NCBI GenBank assembly: GCA_036524675.1
Contig: DATDBU010000016.1
Coordinates: forward strand, 1 to 59,274
Source of the DNA: DATDAW01 sp036524675
GTDB lineage: Bacteria > Verrucomicrobiota > Verrucomicrobiia > Chthoniobacterales > DASVRZ01
Reading direction: 5' to 3'
Length of the DNA stretch: 59,274 nucleotides
Position numbers and translations under genes: made by a program
Notes under the pieces: generated by a model
What the model was told of the DNA's origin: nothing
The model's input: only the letters and a program-made list of their open reading frames with translations
Database searches by the model: none
Shown here: positions 44,535-53,200 of the stretch, piece after piece
Position numbering within the stretch: position 1 is the stretch's first letter
Layout: every line of letters begins with the position of its first letter

Positions 44535-45088
44535 GATGCGTTTGCCGGGTTGTATTCCCGGTCGTAAAACGCGTTGACTCTCAGTGACTCCAATTTTTCC
44601 GAATTCTTTAGAAATCGGTCTGTGGAGGCCTTCTGTAACAGGACGGCGCCCGTCGAATCCTTCACTACAATAACCCAGCCGCCGTATTTGATTCCATATT
44701 GGGCGGCGTGCCGGTCGTCGTACACATAACTCACCGTCGTCGTGAAAAATTCTTCGGCCTTGCGCGGCGGTAGCGAGAGCGTTTTTTCATCGATGGAAAA
44801 GACTTTGATGCGGTTTCGCTGTAAGACGCTTTCGCCAAAAATCCATACCTTCACCTGAATATCATTCATCGGCGTGCTGACATCCGTGTTGGCTACTTTA
44901 AGTTTGAATCGGAGCCGCTCCTGCTTGTCGTCGAAGTTCTCCATTTTCGACAATCGCGTCTGGCGATCGCGAATCATTTCCACAAGGAGTTTGTTAAAAC
45001 CGATGGCTAGCGCATCGGACGACGTAAAAAATGTTGTGGCTAAACAGGTGCACAACACGACACTCTTCAGGAATCGGGAGAAAGACAT
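44528..45088 (-). CDS. Exported hypothetical protein
   Basis: A 186-residue protein with a signal peptide (FLKSVVLCTCLATTFFTSSDALA) followed by a beta-rich domain: ERLRFKLKVANTDVSTPMN, VKVWIFGESVLQRNRIKVFS, EEFFTTTVSYVYDDRHAAQY and GGWVIVVKDSTGAVLLQKAS. I do not recognise a family. Similar small exported proteins with a Tyr-rich C-terminus occur in this type of genome. It may act in the periplasm. Confidence 0.55.
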   Translation of the reverse strand: MSFSRFLKSVVLCTCLATTFFTSSDALAIGFNKLLVEMIRDRQTRLSKMENFDDKQERLRFKLKVANTDVSTPMNDIQVKVWIFGESVLQRNRIKVFSIDEKTLSLPPRKAEEFFTTTVSYVYDDRHAAQYGIKYGGWVIVVKDSTGAVLLQKASTDRFLKNSEKLESLRVNAFYDREYNPANASY

Positions 45089-45235
45089 AACCTCAGTAAG
45101 ACCTCGCGTGAGTTATCCAAATCGCGACTTGGTTGTCGATTCAAATCCGTGCCGGTCCATCAATCGCCGGCCCGGTGGGGAAATTGCGACTTTTCGCCTT
45201 TCCCTTTGCCGGTTTCATCGCTAAAACGCTCCGCC

Positions 45236-45871
45236 ATGACCGATCACCCGGGAGTCACCATCATCGATCATCCGATTTTGCGGGCGCGTCTGACGACACT
45301 GCGTGACAAGAGGACGACTCCTGAGGTTTTTGCGGAGCAACTGCGGGAAATCTCTGCCCTGATCCTGTTCGAGATGACGCGGACGATTTCTACGGATCCC
45401 ATCGAAGTGGAGACGCCGCTTCGGGTTGCGTCCGGAGCAAAGCTGGCGCGGCCTTTGGTGCTCGTTCCGATTCTCCGTGCCGGCCTTGCGATGGTTGACG
45501 GTATGGCGCGAATCTTGCCGGGTGTTTCGATCGGGCACATCGGCATGTATCGGAACGAAGAAACGCTCGAGCCGCAGCAGTACTACTTCAAGTTTCCACC
45601 GTGTTTGCAGAAAGCCGACGTCCTCCTTGTCGATCCCATGCTCGCCACGGGCAACAGTGCGATCAGCGCCGTTTCGCTATTGAAAAAACAGGGCGCGACG
45701 TCCATTCGCTATGCTTGTGTAATTAGCTGTCCAGAGGGCATTCGGGCATTTACGGCCGCGCATCCGGACATTCCGGTTTTCACCTCCGCCGTGGATGAAA
45801 AACTCAATGAACGCGGTTACATCGTTCCCGGATTGGGCGATGCTGGGGATCGGTATTTCGGAACTGCCTAG
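45236..45871 (+). CDS. upp: Uracil phosphoribosyltransferase
   Basis: A 211-residue pyrimidine-salvage enzyme making UMP from uracil and PRPP. It has RLTTLRDKRTTPEVFAEQL near the start, LVPILRAGLAMVDGMARIL, and the PRPP loop VLLVDPMLATGNSAISAVS. The uracil-binding end is ERGYIVPGLGDAGDRYFGT. I chose ATG 45236 because the upstream 29 codons are not family-like. Only 6 bases separate its stop from the convergent rhodanese stop. Confidence 0.95.
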   Translation: MTDHPGVTIIDHPILRARLTTLRDKRTTPEVFAEQLREISALILFEMTRTISTDPIEVETPLRVASGAKLARPLVLVPILRAGLAMVDGMARILPGVSIGHIGMYRNEETLEPQQYYFKFPPCLQKADVLLVDPMLATGNSAISAVSLLKKQGATSIRYACVISCPEGIRAFTAAHPDIPVFTSAVDEKLNERGYIVPGLGDAGDRYFGTA

Positions 45872-45877
45872 GGTCCC

Positions 45878-46219
45878 TTAATACCGCGGAACGCCCGGAT
45901 CCACTCGTGCGGACCATTCCTCGATACCGCCGGCCATATTCTGCGCAGTTCCGTATCCGGCCGCCCGCAAAAAGCTGGTTGCTCGTGCCGAACGCATCCC
46001 ATGATGGCAATGCACAATGATGTGTTTGTCCTTGCCAGGCGCAAACTTTCCCGTTTGCACCGCAGCCGGGAGATCGTTGAGGGGAATGTGAACCGATCCT
46101 TCGATTTTGGCCGTGGCAACTTCATCAGCTTCACGCACGTCGAGTAGTAAGAAGTCCTCACCCTGCTCGCGCAAACCGTAGACTTCCTCCACTTCCAATT
46201 CGAAAGGCAGCTCAGGCAT
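45878..46219 (-). CDS. Single-domain rhodanese-like protein
   Basis: A 113-residue sulfurtransferase-fold protein. The active-site loop is KHIIVHCHHGMRSARATSFL, with the catalytic Cys present, and the C-terminal part (AAGYGTAQNMAGGIEEW) is typical of GlpE/PspE-like domains. The acceptor is unknown. It is 6 bases after the L,D-transpeptidase gene on the same strand. Confidence 0.88.
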   Translation of the reverse strand: MPELPFELEVEEVYGLREQGEDFLLLDVREADEVATAKIEGSVHIPLNDLPAAVQTGKFAPGKDKHIIVHCHHGMRSARATSFLRAAGYGTAQNMAGGIEEWSARVDPGVPRY

Positions 46220-46225
46220 GGTTCG

Positions 46226-46831
46226 TTATTTGTAAATGCTCACCGGAGTTCCGACCGTGATATTGGAAAAGAAAATTTCCGCCATCTTTTCCGGCATGCG
46301 GATACAACCGTGCGACGCTGGATAGCCGGGGAGAAAACCCGCGTGCATTCCTACACCGCCGACGATTCTCATGAAATACGGCATTGGAGCTCCTCTAAAG
46401 ATCGCGCCTGGCGGTTTGGGATCACGGCTGGAGATATCCCTTACGAGCACGTTACCGGACAAATCAACATAGCTGCCGTATAAGTTCGATACGTGGTCTT
46501 TGTTCTTTTGGATGAATTTGTAGTTACCTGCAGGCGTATCATATCCCTCGCGTCCCGATGAGACTTGTGAAACGCCCACCAGTTGATCGCCCTTGTAGAA
46601 GTAAGCCTTCTGTTGCTCGAGATGGATCTGGACCGATGGCGGGCCGCTGACGCCATCGCCGTCCCAATAAGAAACGCCATCGTATCCCTGCCCGGGAGCA
46701 GTGGATGAGGAAATCCCGGATCCCATCAAATATTGAGTATCGCGGGAGGCAAGCCGTGTGTCGTAACTGCTGCAACCAGAAAACCAGGAAATTGCCAGAA
46801 TGGAGAGAATAAGAAGAAGGATCTGCCGCAT
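46226..46831 (-). CDS. L,D-transpeptidase lipoprotein (YkuD domain)
   Basis: A 201-residue envelope enzyme. The signal ends in a lipobox (SWFSGCSSYD, Cys20), so it is probably lipid-anchored. The YkuD catalytic motif is PASHGCIRMPEKMAEIFF, preceded by the His in MHAGFLPGYP. Such enzymes make 3-3 cross-links or attach proteins to peptidoglycan. It shares an operon with the rhodanese gene. Confidence 0.9.
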   Translation of the reverse strand: MRQILLLILSILAISWFSGCSSYDTRLASRDTQYLMGSGISSSTAPGQGYDGVSYWDGDGVSGPPSVQIHLEQQKAYFYKGDQLVGVSQVSSGREGYDTPAGNYKFIQKNKDHVSNLYGSYVDLSGNVLVRDISSRDPKPPGAIFRGAPMPYFMRIVGGVGMHAGFLPGYPASHGCIRMPEKMAEIFFSNITVGTPVSIYK

Positions 46832-46980
46832 AAAGCCAATTTTCCGACCGTATAGACGCGTTATTCCGCTTCGTCAAGATGATGTCGGGCACCGGTGGAT
46901 GGGTCGGGCAGAGCTCCGAAAATGGTCTTTTTGAAAATATTCGTCATAACTAAAGAAAAGGGCTTGCATCAAGGAGTTCA

Positions 46981-47028
46981 ATGATTAATCTCGGAACAGT
47001 TCCCACTGAAATTTCCCTCCAAGACTGA
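46981..47028 (+). CDS. Candidate 15-codon ORF with strong ribosome-binding site
   Basis: AAGGAG at 46971-46976 is followed by ATG at 46981 and 15 codons (MINLGTVPTEISLQD), ending TGA at 47028, directly before a strong terminator hairpin. The spacing and the terminator suggest a deliberate small transcript. No convincing promoter is visible upstream, and the opposite strand needs the same terminator for the GH4 gene, so this is tentative. Confidence 0.3.
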   Translation: MINLGTVPTEISLQD

Positions 47029-47066
47029 GAAAACCCGTTAGGCTGTAAAAGGCTAAACGGGTTTTC
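47029..47066. terminator. Strong intrinsic terminator
   Basis: An 11-bp perfect stem (GAAAACCCGTT at 47029-47039, AACGGGTTTTC at 47056-47066) with a 16-base loop, followed on the + strand by TTATTTTTTT. The A/T base of the stem lets it work on the minus strand too, where it would stop transcription about 110 bases after the GH4 gene. Confidence 0.85.
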
Positions 47067-47174
47067 TTATTTTTTTGTACCAACTCGTCCCCGCGCATGA
47101 GTTTCCGACGAAATCGCGCCCGGGGCCAGCAGTCCCGGGCGCGAAAGAATGCGGAGCAATCCTGGCCGATTGAT

Positions 47175-49394
47175 TTAAACGGCCGCCAGTTCCGGCGTCG
47201 GCGTCTTCTTTGTTGAAGGTTTGTTCGCCGGCTTGGCTGCCACAGGGATGGCCAGCGCAAACCGCGAGGCGTCCCGCTTCAGATGGCTCGAACCTTGCCA
47301 GGCGTGACGGATCTTGCCGTGCGCGGTTCCCAGCGCGTTCACGTGGTAGATCAGCTCCAGTAGGAAAGGTTTTTCCGCATCGAACCCAGCCGATGCGAGA
47401 TCGATTTCCAGGGATAAATCGTAACCGGCCTTCCCTCCACGGATGGAAGCTTCGGCCCCCGGGAACAGCTCCCCATCGCGCAGCACTTTTGGATTCTCGG
47501 CGTTCGGCAGAACAACGAGAGCCAACGTTTGGGCCGTCGTTGACGTGGCATCCTTGAGACCGATCTCGACCGCACTGCCTTCCCAGAAGGCTTTTTCGTC
47601 GATTTTCACGTCCGTGTCGTCCACGTGCGCTTCGAGCAACAGTTTTGCCGGTGTCAGCGACAAGCTGTTTTCAGCGACTGTGTTGCCGGACCATTTAATT
47701 TCCAGGCCCGTCTTGCCTTCACCCACGGGAATCTCGACGACTTCCCGTTTTGGCAGGCAGAGATCCTTTTCGATCGTTTCAGGTGAAAGCGAGAGGATGG
47801 ACAGCGTCAGATCGCCATCAAACTCACGGGTTTTATTCAGCGCAAACGGCACGTAAACTGTCTCGCCAGGCGCGACGTCGACCTGGAGCGTGTTTGACCC
47901 GACAAATTGGACCGCCGGATCGGAAATGCCGATCTCGACTGTGCCCGAAAAAGCCTTGCCCAACTCGTTTGTCGCGACCAGCTGAAAATCGGTCGTTCCG
48001 GTCTCTCCCAGGAATGGCACGCCCTCTGGCTCGATCGAGAGGAAAACGCGGGAAATCGCCGCCAACGGCTTGCCCGTATTCTTCGCCACCGGCGCAAATT
48101 GACCGAGGTAGCCATCCTTCTGGTGCTGCTCGATAAGCTCGTCGCACATGGCCCAGATTTTATCCAAAGTCAGCACGGAAGACGTGTGCGGATCCATCAT
48201 GACGGCCTGATAGATCAGGTCGCGCTTCTTCGTTACTGCCGCTTCGACGGTCAGTTCCTGGACATTCAGATTGGTGTGAATGAGAGCGGCCAGCTGCGGC
48301 GGCAGCTTTCCGATATGCGTGGGCTGGATACCTTGTTTGTCCACCAGGCAGGGAACTTCGACGGAGCAGCCCTGTGTCAGGTTGGTGATGAGGCCGGTGT
48401 TCGGGACGTTGCCATAGACGACGCTGGGTTCGCCGCTCACGATCGAATGGATGATCGTCGACCCGTATTCGACGCTGCGCTGGATTTGCACGGGCTTGTC
48501 TGAATCCATCAAATCTTTTTCCGTTCTTGCCCAGGATGAAATAATCGATTCGCACCGGCGGATGTATTCATTGATCGGGATGCCGAACTCTTTGATGACC
48601 TTCTCGCCATGGTGAATGAAGTACGGCACGTATTCGCTGTGGTGCTCGCTGGATTCGGTCACGAAATAACCGAGTCGGCGCATCATTTCGAACCGGACAC
48701 GGTCGAGGGCAAAAACTGCCGGATCTTCCAGAGCCTTGAAGAGCAGGGGATAGGCGTCCTTTCCTTTGTATTCAAACTTCAGGAAGTACGCCACATGGTT
48801 GATGCCGGCGACCAGGTAGCTAACGTCTTTGTAGTCCAACCCGCAATAGCTGGCGAGCTGGCGCGAAGTGCCCTGGACGCTGTGGCAGAGGCCAACGGAT
48901 TTGATGCCGGTCAGACGATCGATGGCCCACATGTTCATCGCCATCGGATTGGTGTAGTTCAGCAACAACGGATCGGGTGCGCCCACTTCCTGGAGGGTGC
49001 TCGCGACTTTTGCCAGCTCCGGAATGGACCGCAGCGCGCGGAAAACCCCGCCGACGCCGAGCGTGTCGGCGATGGTTTGCTGGAGACCGTATTTGGCCGG
49101 AATTTCAAAATCGACCACCGTTGATGGCTTGTATCCGCCGACCTGGATGGTGGTGATGGCAAATTTGGCCCCCTTCAGCGCCTTCCGGAGATCGGTCGTA
49201 GCCTCGATGCGGGCTTTGACGCCGAGTTGCGCAACGATGCGTTTCGCAAGTGTCTCGATCGTTGCGAGACGGCCGGCATCGATGTCCATCAGACAAATGA
49301 CGGAATCCGAGAGTGCCGGATATTGGAGGATGTCGCAGATCAGGTTCTTGGCGAAAACGACGCTGCCTGCGCCGACGAGGGTAATTTTTGTCAT
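47175..49394 (-). CDS. GH4-family NAD-dependent glycosidase with C-terminal beta-sandwich extension
   Basis: A 739-residue protein. Residues 1-450 are a GH4 enzyme: NAD motif ITLVGAGSVVFAKNL, Asn-Pro in LLLNYTNPMAMNM (Asn146), metal Cys170-His171 in VGLCHSVQGTSRQL and His200 in GINHVAYFLKF. GH4 enzymes hydrolyse alpha- or beta-glycosides by a redox mechanism. LplD/AglA-type alpha-glucosidase or alpha-galacturonidase is the closest look. Residues about 455-570 look Ig-like and 585-720 resemble a CBM9/DOMON-type module (KAFWEGSAVEIGLKDA), an unusual addition. There is no signal peptide. It is divergent from an AraC regulator. Confidence 0.85.
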   Translation of the reverse strand: MTKITLVGAGSVVFAKNLICDILQYPALSDSVICLMDIDAGRLATIETLAKRIVAQLGVKARIEATTDLRKALKGAKFAITTIQVGGYKPSTVVDFEIPAKYGLQQTIADTLGVGGVFRALRSIPELAKVASTLQEVGAPDPLLLNYTNPMAMNMWAIDRLTGIKSVGLCHSVQGTSRQLASYCGLDYKDVSYLVAGINHVAYFLKFEYKGKDAYPLLFKALEDPAVFALDRVRFEMMRRLGYFVTESSEHHSEYVPYFIHHGEKVIKEFGIPINEYIRRCESIISSWARTEKDLMDSDKPVQIQRSVEYGSTIIHSIVSGEPSVVYGNVPNTGLITNLTQGCSVEVPCLVDKQGIQPTHIGKLPPQLAALIHTNLNVQELTVEAAVTKKRDLIYQAVMMDPHTSSVLTLDKIWAMCDELIEQHQKDGYLGQFAPVAKNTGKPLAAISRVFLSIEPEGVPFLGETGTTDFQLVATNELGKAFSGTVEIGISDPAVQFVGSNTLQVDVAPGETVYVPFALNKTREFDGDLTLSILSLSPETIEKDLCLPKREVVEIPVGEGKTGLEIKWSGNTVAENSLSLTPAKLLLEAHVDDTDVKIDEKAFWEGSAVEIGLKDATSTTAQTLALVVLPNAENPKVLRDGELFPGAEASIRGGKAGYDLSLEIDLASAGFDAEKPFLLELIYHVNALGTAHGKIRHAWQGSSHLKRDASRFALAIPVAAKPANKPSTKKTPTPELAAV

Positions 49395-49476
49395 GACGGT
49401 TTTCTAACCCTTTCTTTGCCGATTCCAAGGAGCAAGGTGTGATGCAAAGGGGCCATTTTGTGATATTGAAGGCAGA

Positions 49477-50247
49477 ATGAATGTCGACATCGAAGCCCTT
49501 CATCTGACCGTTCCCTTCGGAAACAGATGGGAACGTGTGCAGACACCGCGATACCATTGGGGCAACGCAACACGCGGGCAGGAAGCCCCATTTGTGATCA
49601 TTCAATGGACGCTGGAAGGGCGCGGAGGATTTGAACTGGAGGGACAAAGCTGGTCCGTGGAGCCCGGCAACGCCTTCATCGCCATTCTTCCCGAGCAGGG
49701 GAGTTATTTCTTTCCGAAGAACGCAGTCGAGCCGTGGACGTTTGCCTGGATCAATTTTTACGGAGCGCTGGCAGTGTCATTGTGCCGGGCATTTCGTCAG
49801 ATGTATTCGCCGGTAATGCCGCTGGCACGGGATTCTGCAGCGAGCACACGATTTTTGGAGCTGGCGCAATGGGGCGAGAACCGGGCCGCGCGCGACCCGC
49901 ATGAAGTAAGCGCTGCGTGTTATGCGTTTCTCATGGAATGGGCGCGCCAGTTGGACCCGAATGTCAGGTTTGGGCGCGATCCGGTGGAACGAGCGATCGA
50001 AGTGTGCCGGACCCGCTTTCGGGAGCCCATCGGTGTGAAACAGCTCGCCGCCGAGTCGGGCCTGACGCGCGAACATTTTACCCGCCGGTTCACGCAACAG
50101 GCAGGAAAACCGCCTGCTGAATTCTTGTGCGATCTGCGACGGGCTGCGGCGAGAAGTATGCTGGCAGAGCAGGCGGCGACGCTGAAAGAAGTGGCGCTCA
50201 GGTGCGGTTTCCCGTCCGTGAAAAGCCTTCGGCGGGCATTGAGTTAG
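49477..50247 (+). CDS. AraC-family transcriptional regulator
   Basis: A 256-residue regulator with an N-terminal cupin-like sensing part (GRGGFELEGQSWSVEPGNAF) and a C-terminal double helix-turn-helix (IGVKQLAAESGLTREHFTRR, then ATLKEVALRCGFPSVKSLRR). It is divergent from the GH4 gene with only 82 bases between starts, so it most likely activates GH4 in response to a sugar. The last helix-turn-helix is complete although the protein is slightly short. Confidence 0.9.
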   Translation: MNVDIEALHLTVPFGNRWERVQTPRYHWGNATRGQEAPFVIIQWTLEGRGGFELEGQSWSVEPGNAFIAILPEQGSYFFPKNAVEPWTFAWINFYGALAVSLCRAFRQMYSPVMPLARDSAASTRFLELAQWGENRAARDPHEVSAACYAFLMEWARQLDPNVRFGRDPVERAIEVCRTRFREPIGVKQLAAESGLTREHFTRRFTQQAGKPPAEFLCDLRRAAARSMLAEQAATLKEVALRCGFPSVKSLRRALS

Positions 50248-50268
50248 TGTTGCGTTAGGAAAAGGCTT

Positions 50269-53200
50269 TCAGTGTTTCGGAGCGGCGCGGGCTTTTACTT
50301 TTTGGCTCAAGGCGTTGGCGTTTTGCGGATCCAGCGCAAGGGCGCGTTCTGCGGCTTTCAGGGCTTCGTCTTTAGCCAGCGTCGTCTTCACGCCGATACC
50401 CACTTTGACCTCGGGTTTTTGAAGGAGAATTTCCGCTGCCCGTGCCCAAAGCGCGGCGGCTTCGCCCTTGTTCATTCGGCCTTCTGCCTTGGAGAGAAGG
50501 TCGAGATCGTAATGGCGCAGAAATGCGGCTTGTTGCGGGACGCTCAAGTCCCGCGCTCCGGGTTCCTTGGCTTCGTTCTTTTCTTCCAGCGCATTGGCTA
50601 GCAGGAGACGGGTCAGGGGTAATGTGGGGTCGTAACGGAGAGCAGAGCGTAGTGATTCGATGCTCCCGAACTCGCGCTCCCGTTCGGCGATTTCTTGGAT
50701 CGTGTGAGTGGATTGCGGGCTGAGCGTGCGCTGCTCCCGCGGCGTGTTCATCCATTTGGCAAGGTCAGCCCAAGGGCCGTCCGGTAAACCAGGCGCACGC
50801 AGAGTCTCCATGCGCTTTTCATAGGGGATAATCTCCAATTCGCCATCCTCGCCGAAGGTAAGACCGGCAATGGCGCGTGCCCAAGCGATCACGCCAGAAG
50901 TGATGTTGTTAATTTTCTGTCCTCGTTCGTCCTCAGGGAACTGCCAGATGCGCGCGGTCTGATCCGAACATGCCGTGATGATCTCGGTTCCGGCGGCATT
51001 GAAACGCGCGCTGGTGACCCAGCCCTCATGCCGGAGTGGCTCGCCGAAGGGTCTGCCCGATGCAGCATCCCAGATGCGTGCGGTTTTATCCCAGCTGGCG
51101 GTGACGATCTTGGATCCATCGGCGCTGAAACTCGCGCTCCTCACATCTCCTGCGTGTCGGAGCGGTTCGCAGATGGGCTTGCCCGATGCAGCATCCCAGA
51201 TGCGTGCGGTTTTATCCCAACTGGCCGTGACGATTCTGGAGCCGTCGGGACTGAAATTCGCGCTGTTGACTTGGTCTTCATGTCGAAGCGGCTCGCCAAC
51301 GGGTTTACCCGATACAGCATCCCAGATGCGTGCGGTTTTATCCCAACTGGCCGTGGCGATTCTAGAGCCGTCGGCACTGAAACTTGCGCAATAGACTTGA
51401 TCGTCATGCCGGAGCGGCTCGCCAATGGGTTTGTCCGATGCGGCATCCCAGATGCGCGCCGTCTTATCCCAACTAGCCGTGACGATTTTAGAGCCGTCGG
51501 CACTAAAGCTCGCGCCGTAGACCGGACCCTCATGCGAGAGCGGCTTGCCGATAGGTTCGCCCGATGTAACATCCCAGATGCGCGCGGTTTTATCCCAGCT
51601 TGCTGTGACGATCCTGGATCCGTCGGGACTGAAACCCGCGTTGTTGACTTCATCCACATGCCGGAGTGGCTTGCCGATGGGTTTGCCCGATGCAGCGTCC
51701 CAGATGCGCGCCGTCTTATCCTCACTCGCCGTGACGATCATGGAGCCGTTGGCACTGAAACTTGCGCTGTTGACTTGGTCTTCATGCCGGAGCGGCTCGC
51801 CGAAGGGCCCGCCCGACGCAGTATCCCAGATGCGCGCGGTCTTATCCCTGCCAGCCGTGACGATCATGGAGCCGTCGGCACTGAAACTCGCGCTATATAC
51901 TTGATCCTCATGCCGAAGCGGCTCGCCGATGGGTCTGCCGGATGCAGCATCCCAGATGCGTGCGGTTTTATCCCAGCTGGCCGTCACGATCCTGGATCCA
52001 TCGGCATTGAAACTCGCGCTGATGACTGGACTCTCATGCCGGAGCAGCTCGGCGATAGGTTTGCCCGATGCAGCGTCCCAGACGCGCGCGGTCTTGTCCC
52101 AACTGGCCGTGACGATTCTGGAGCCGTCGGCGCTGAAACTCGCGCTATAGACTTGATCCTCATGTCGGAGCGGTTTTCCGATGGGTTTGCCCGATGCAGC
52201 GTTCCAGATGCGCGCCGTCTTATCCCAACTGGCCGTGACGATTCTGGAGCCGTCGGCGCTAAAACTCGCGCTCCTGACATCTCCCGCGTGTCGGCGCGGT
52301 TCGCCGATGGGTCTGCCCGATGCAGCGTCCCAGATGCGCGCGGTGTTGTCCCAGCTAGCCGTGACGATCCTCCGGCCGTCGGCACTGAAACTCGCACTAT
52401 AGACTGGACCCTCATGCCGGAGCGGTTCGCCGATGGGTTTGCCCGATGCAGCGTCCCAGACGCGCGCGGTCTTATCCCAACTGGCTGTGACGATTCTGGA
52501 GCCGTCGGCGCTGAAACTTACGCTGTTGACTGGACCCTCATGCCGAAGCGGCTCACCGATGGGTCTGCCGGATGCGGCATCCCAGATGCGCGCAGTCCTA
52601 TCCCAGCTGGCCGTGGCGATTCTGGAGCCGTCAGCACTGAAACTCGCACTGTTGACAGAATCCTCATGCCTCAACTGAAAGTTGGGCCAATCGCGTTTTT
52701 CTTCCCAGCGATTGAGCAACGTGCTGTAAAGCCATTGCGCAGCACTATGGTTCGTCGGCTCCAATTCAAGCGACTGGCAAAAAAATGCGATTGTTTCGTG
52801 CCATTTGGTCCTGCCTTCGATGGTCTCTGCCCGATGCCCTTTTGGTAATTCATCCCAATCCTCTTGCCAGGCTTTCAGCCCATTCGCCAGCGCTGACATG
52901 CTCGCTGAGTGCAGATTTTTTCTATTTTCCTCGTTGGCTGCGACGGCAACAATCTCCGCGTTTTCCGCGTTCGCTTGGGCTGCAAGGGCTTGGATTGTGG
53001 CGGCTTCCGCTTCTTTTGCCGCACGGCTCGCCTCAACGAATCCCCATCCCGCCACCACAACCAGCAGCAGCATGACGCCAAAAATGACGTTCCTAAGCCG
53101 ATTTTTCTTCCTCTGCTCTGCTAACTTCCACTCCGCCTCCCATCGCGCCTCGCGTTCGCGGCGCTCGTCGCGGGACTTGACCACCAGGGGCGCGAGGACG

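Noticed and set aside
45120..45160. GATTCAAATCC followed by GTCCATCA, resembling a tRNA 3' end
   Set aside because: Flanking bases do not form a T-stem and no acceptor, D or anticodon arm is found upstream.
50911..52674. CRISPR-like regular spacing
   Set aside because: Units are 126 bp, contiguous and coding, without short repeats separated by unique spacers.
51028..52848. A 606-codon open frame on the + strand, antisense to the WD40 repeats
   Set aside because: It arises because the repeat unit happens to lack stops in that frame; the protein is a low-complexity repetition, and the sense strand has clear WD40 domains.
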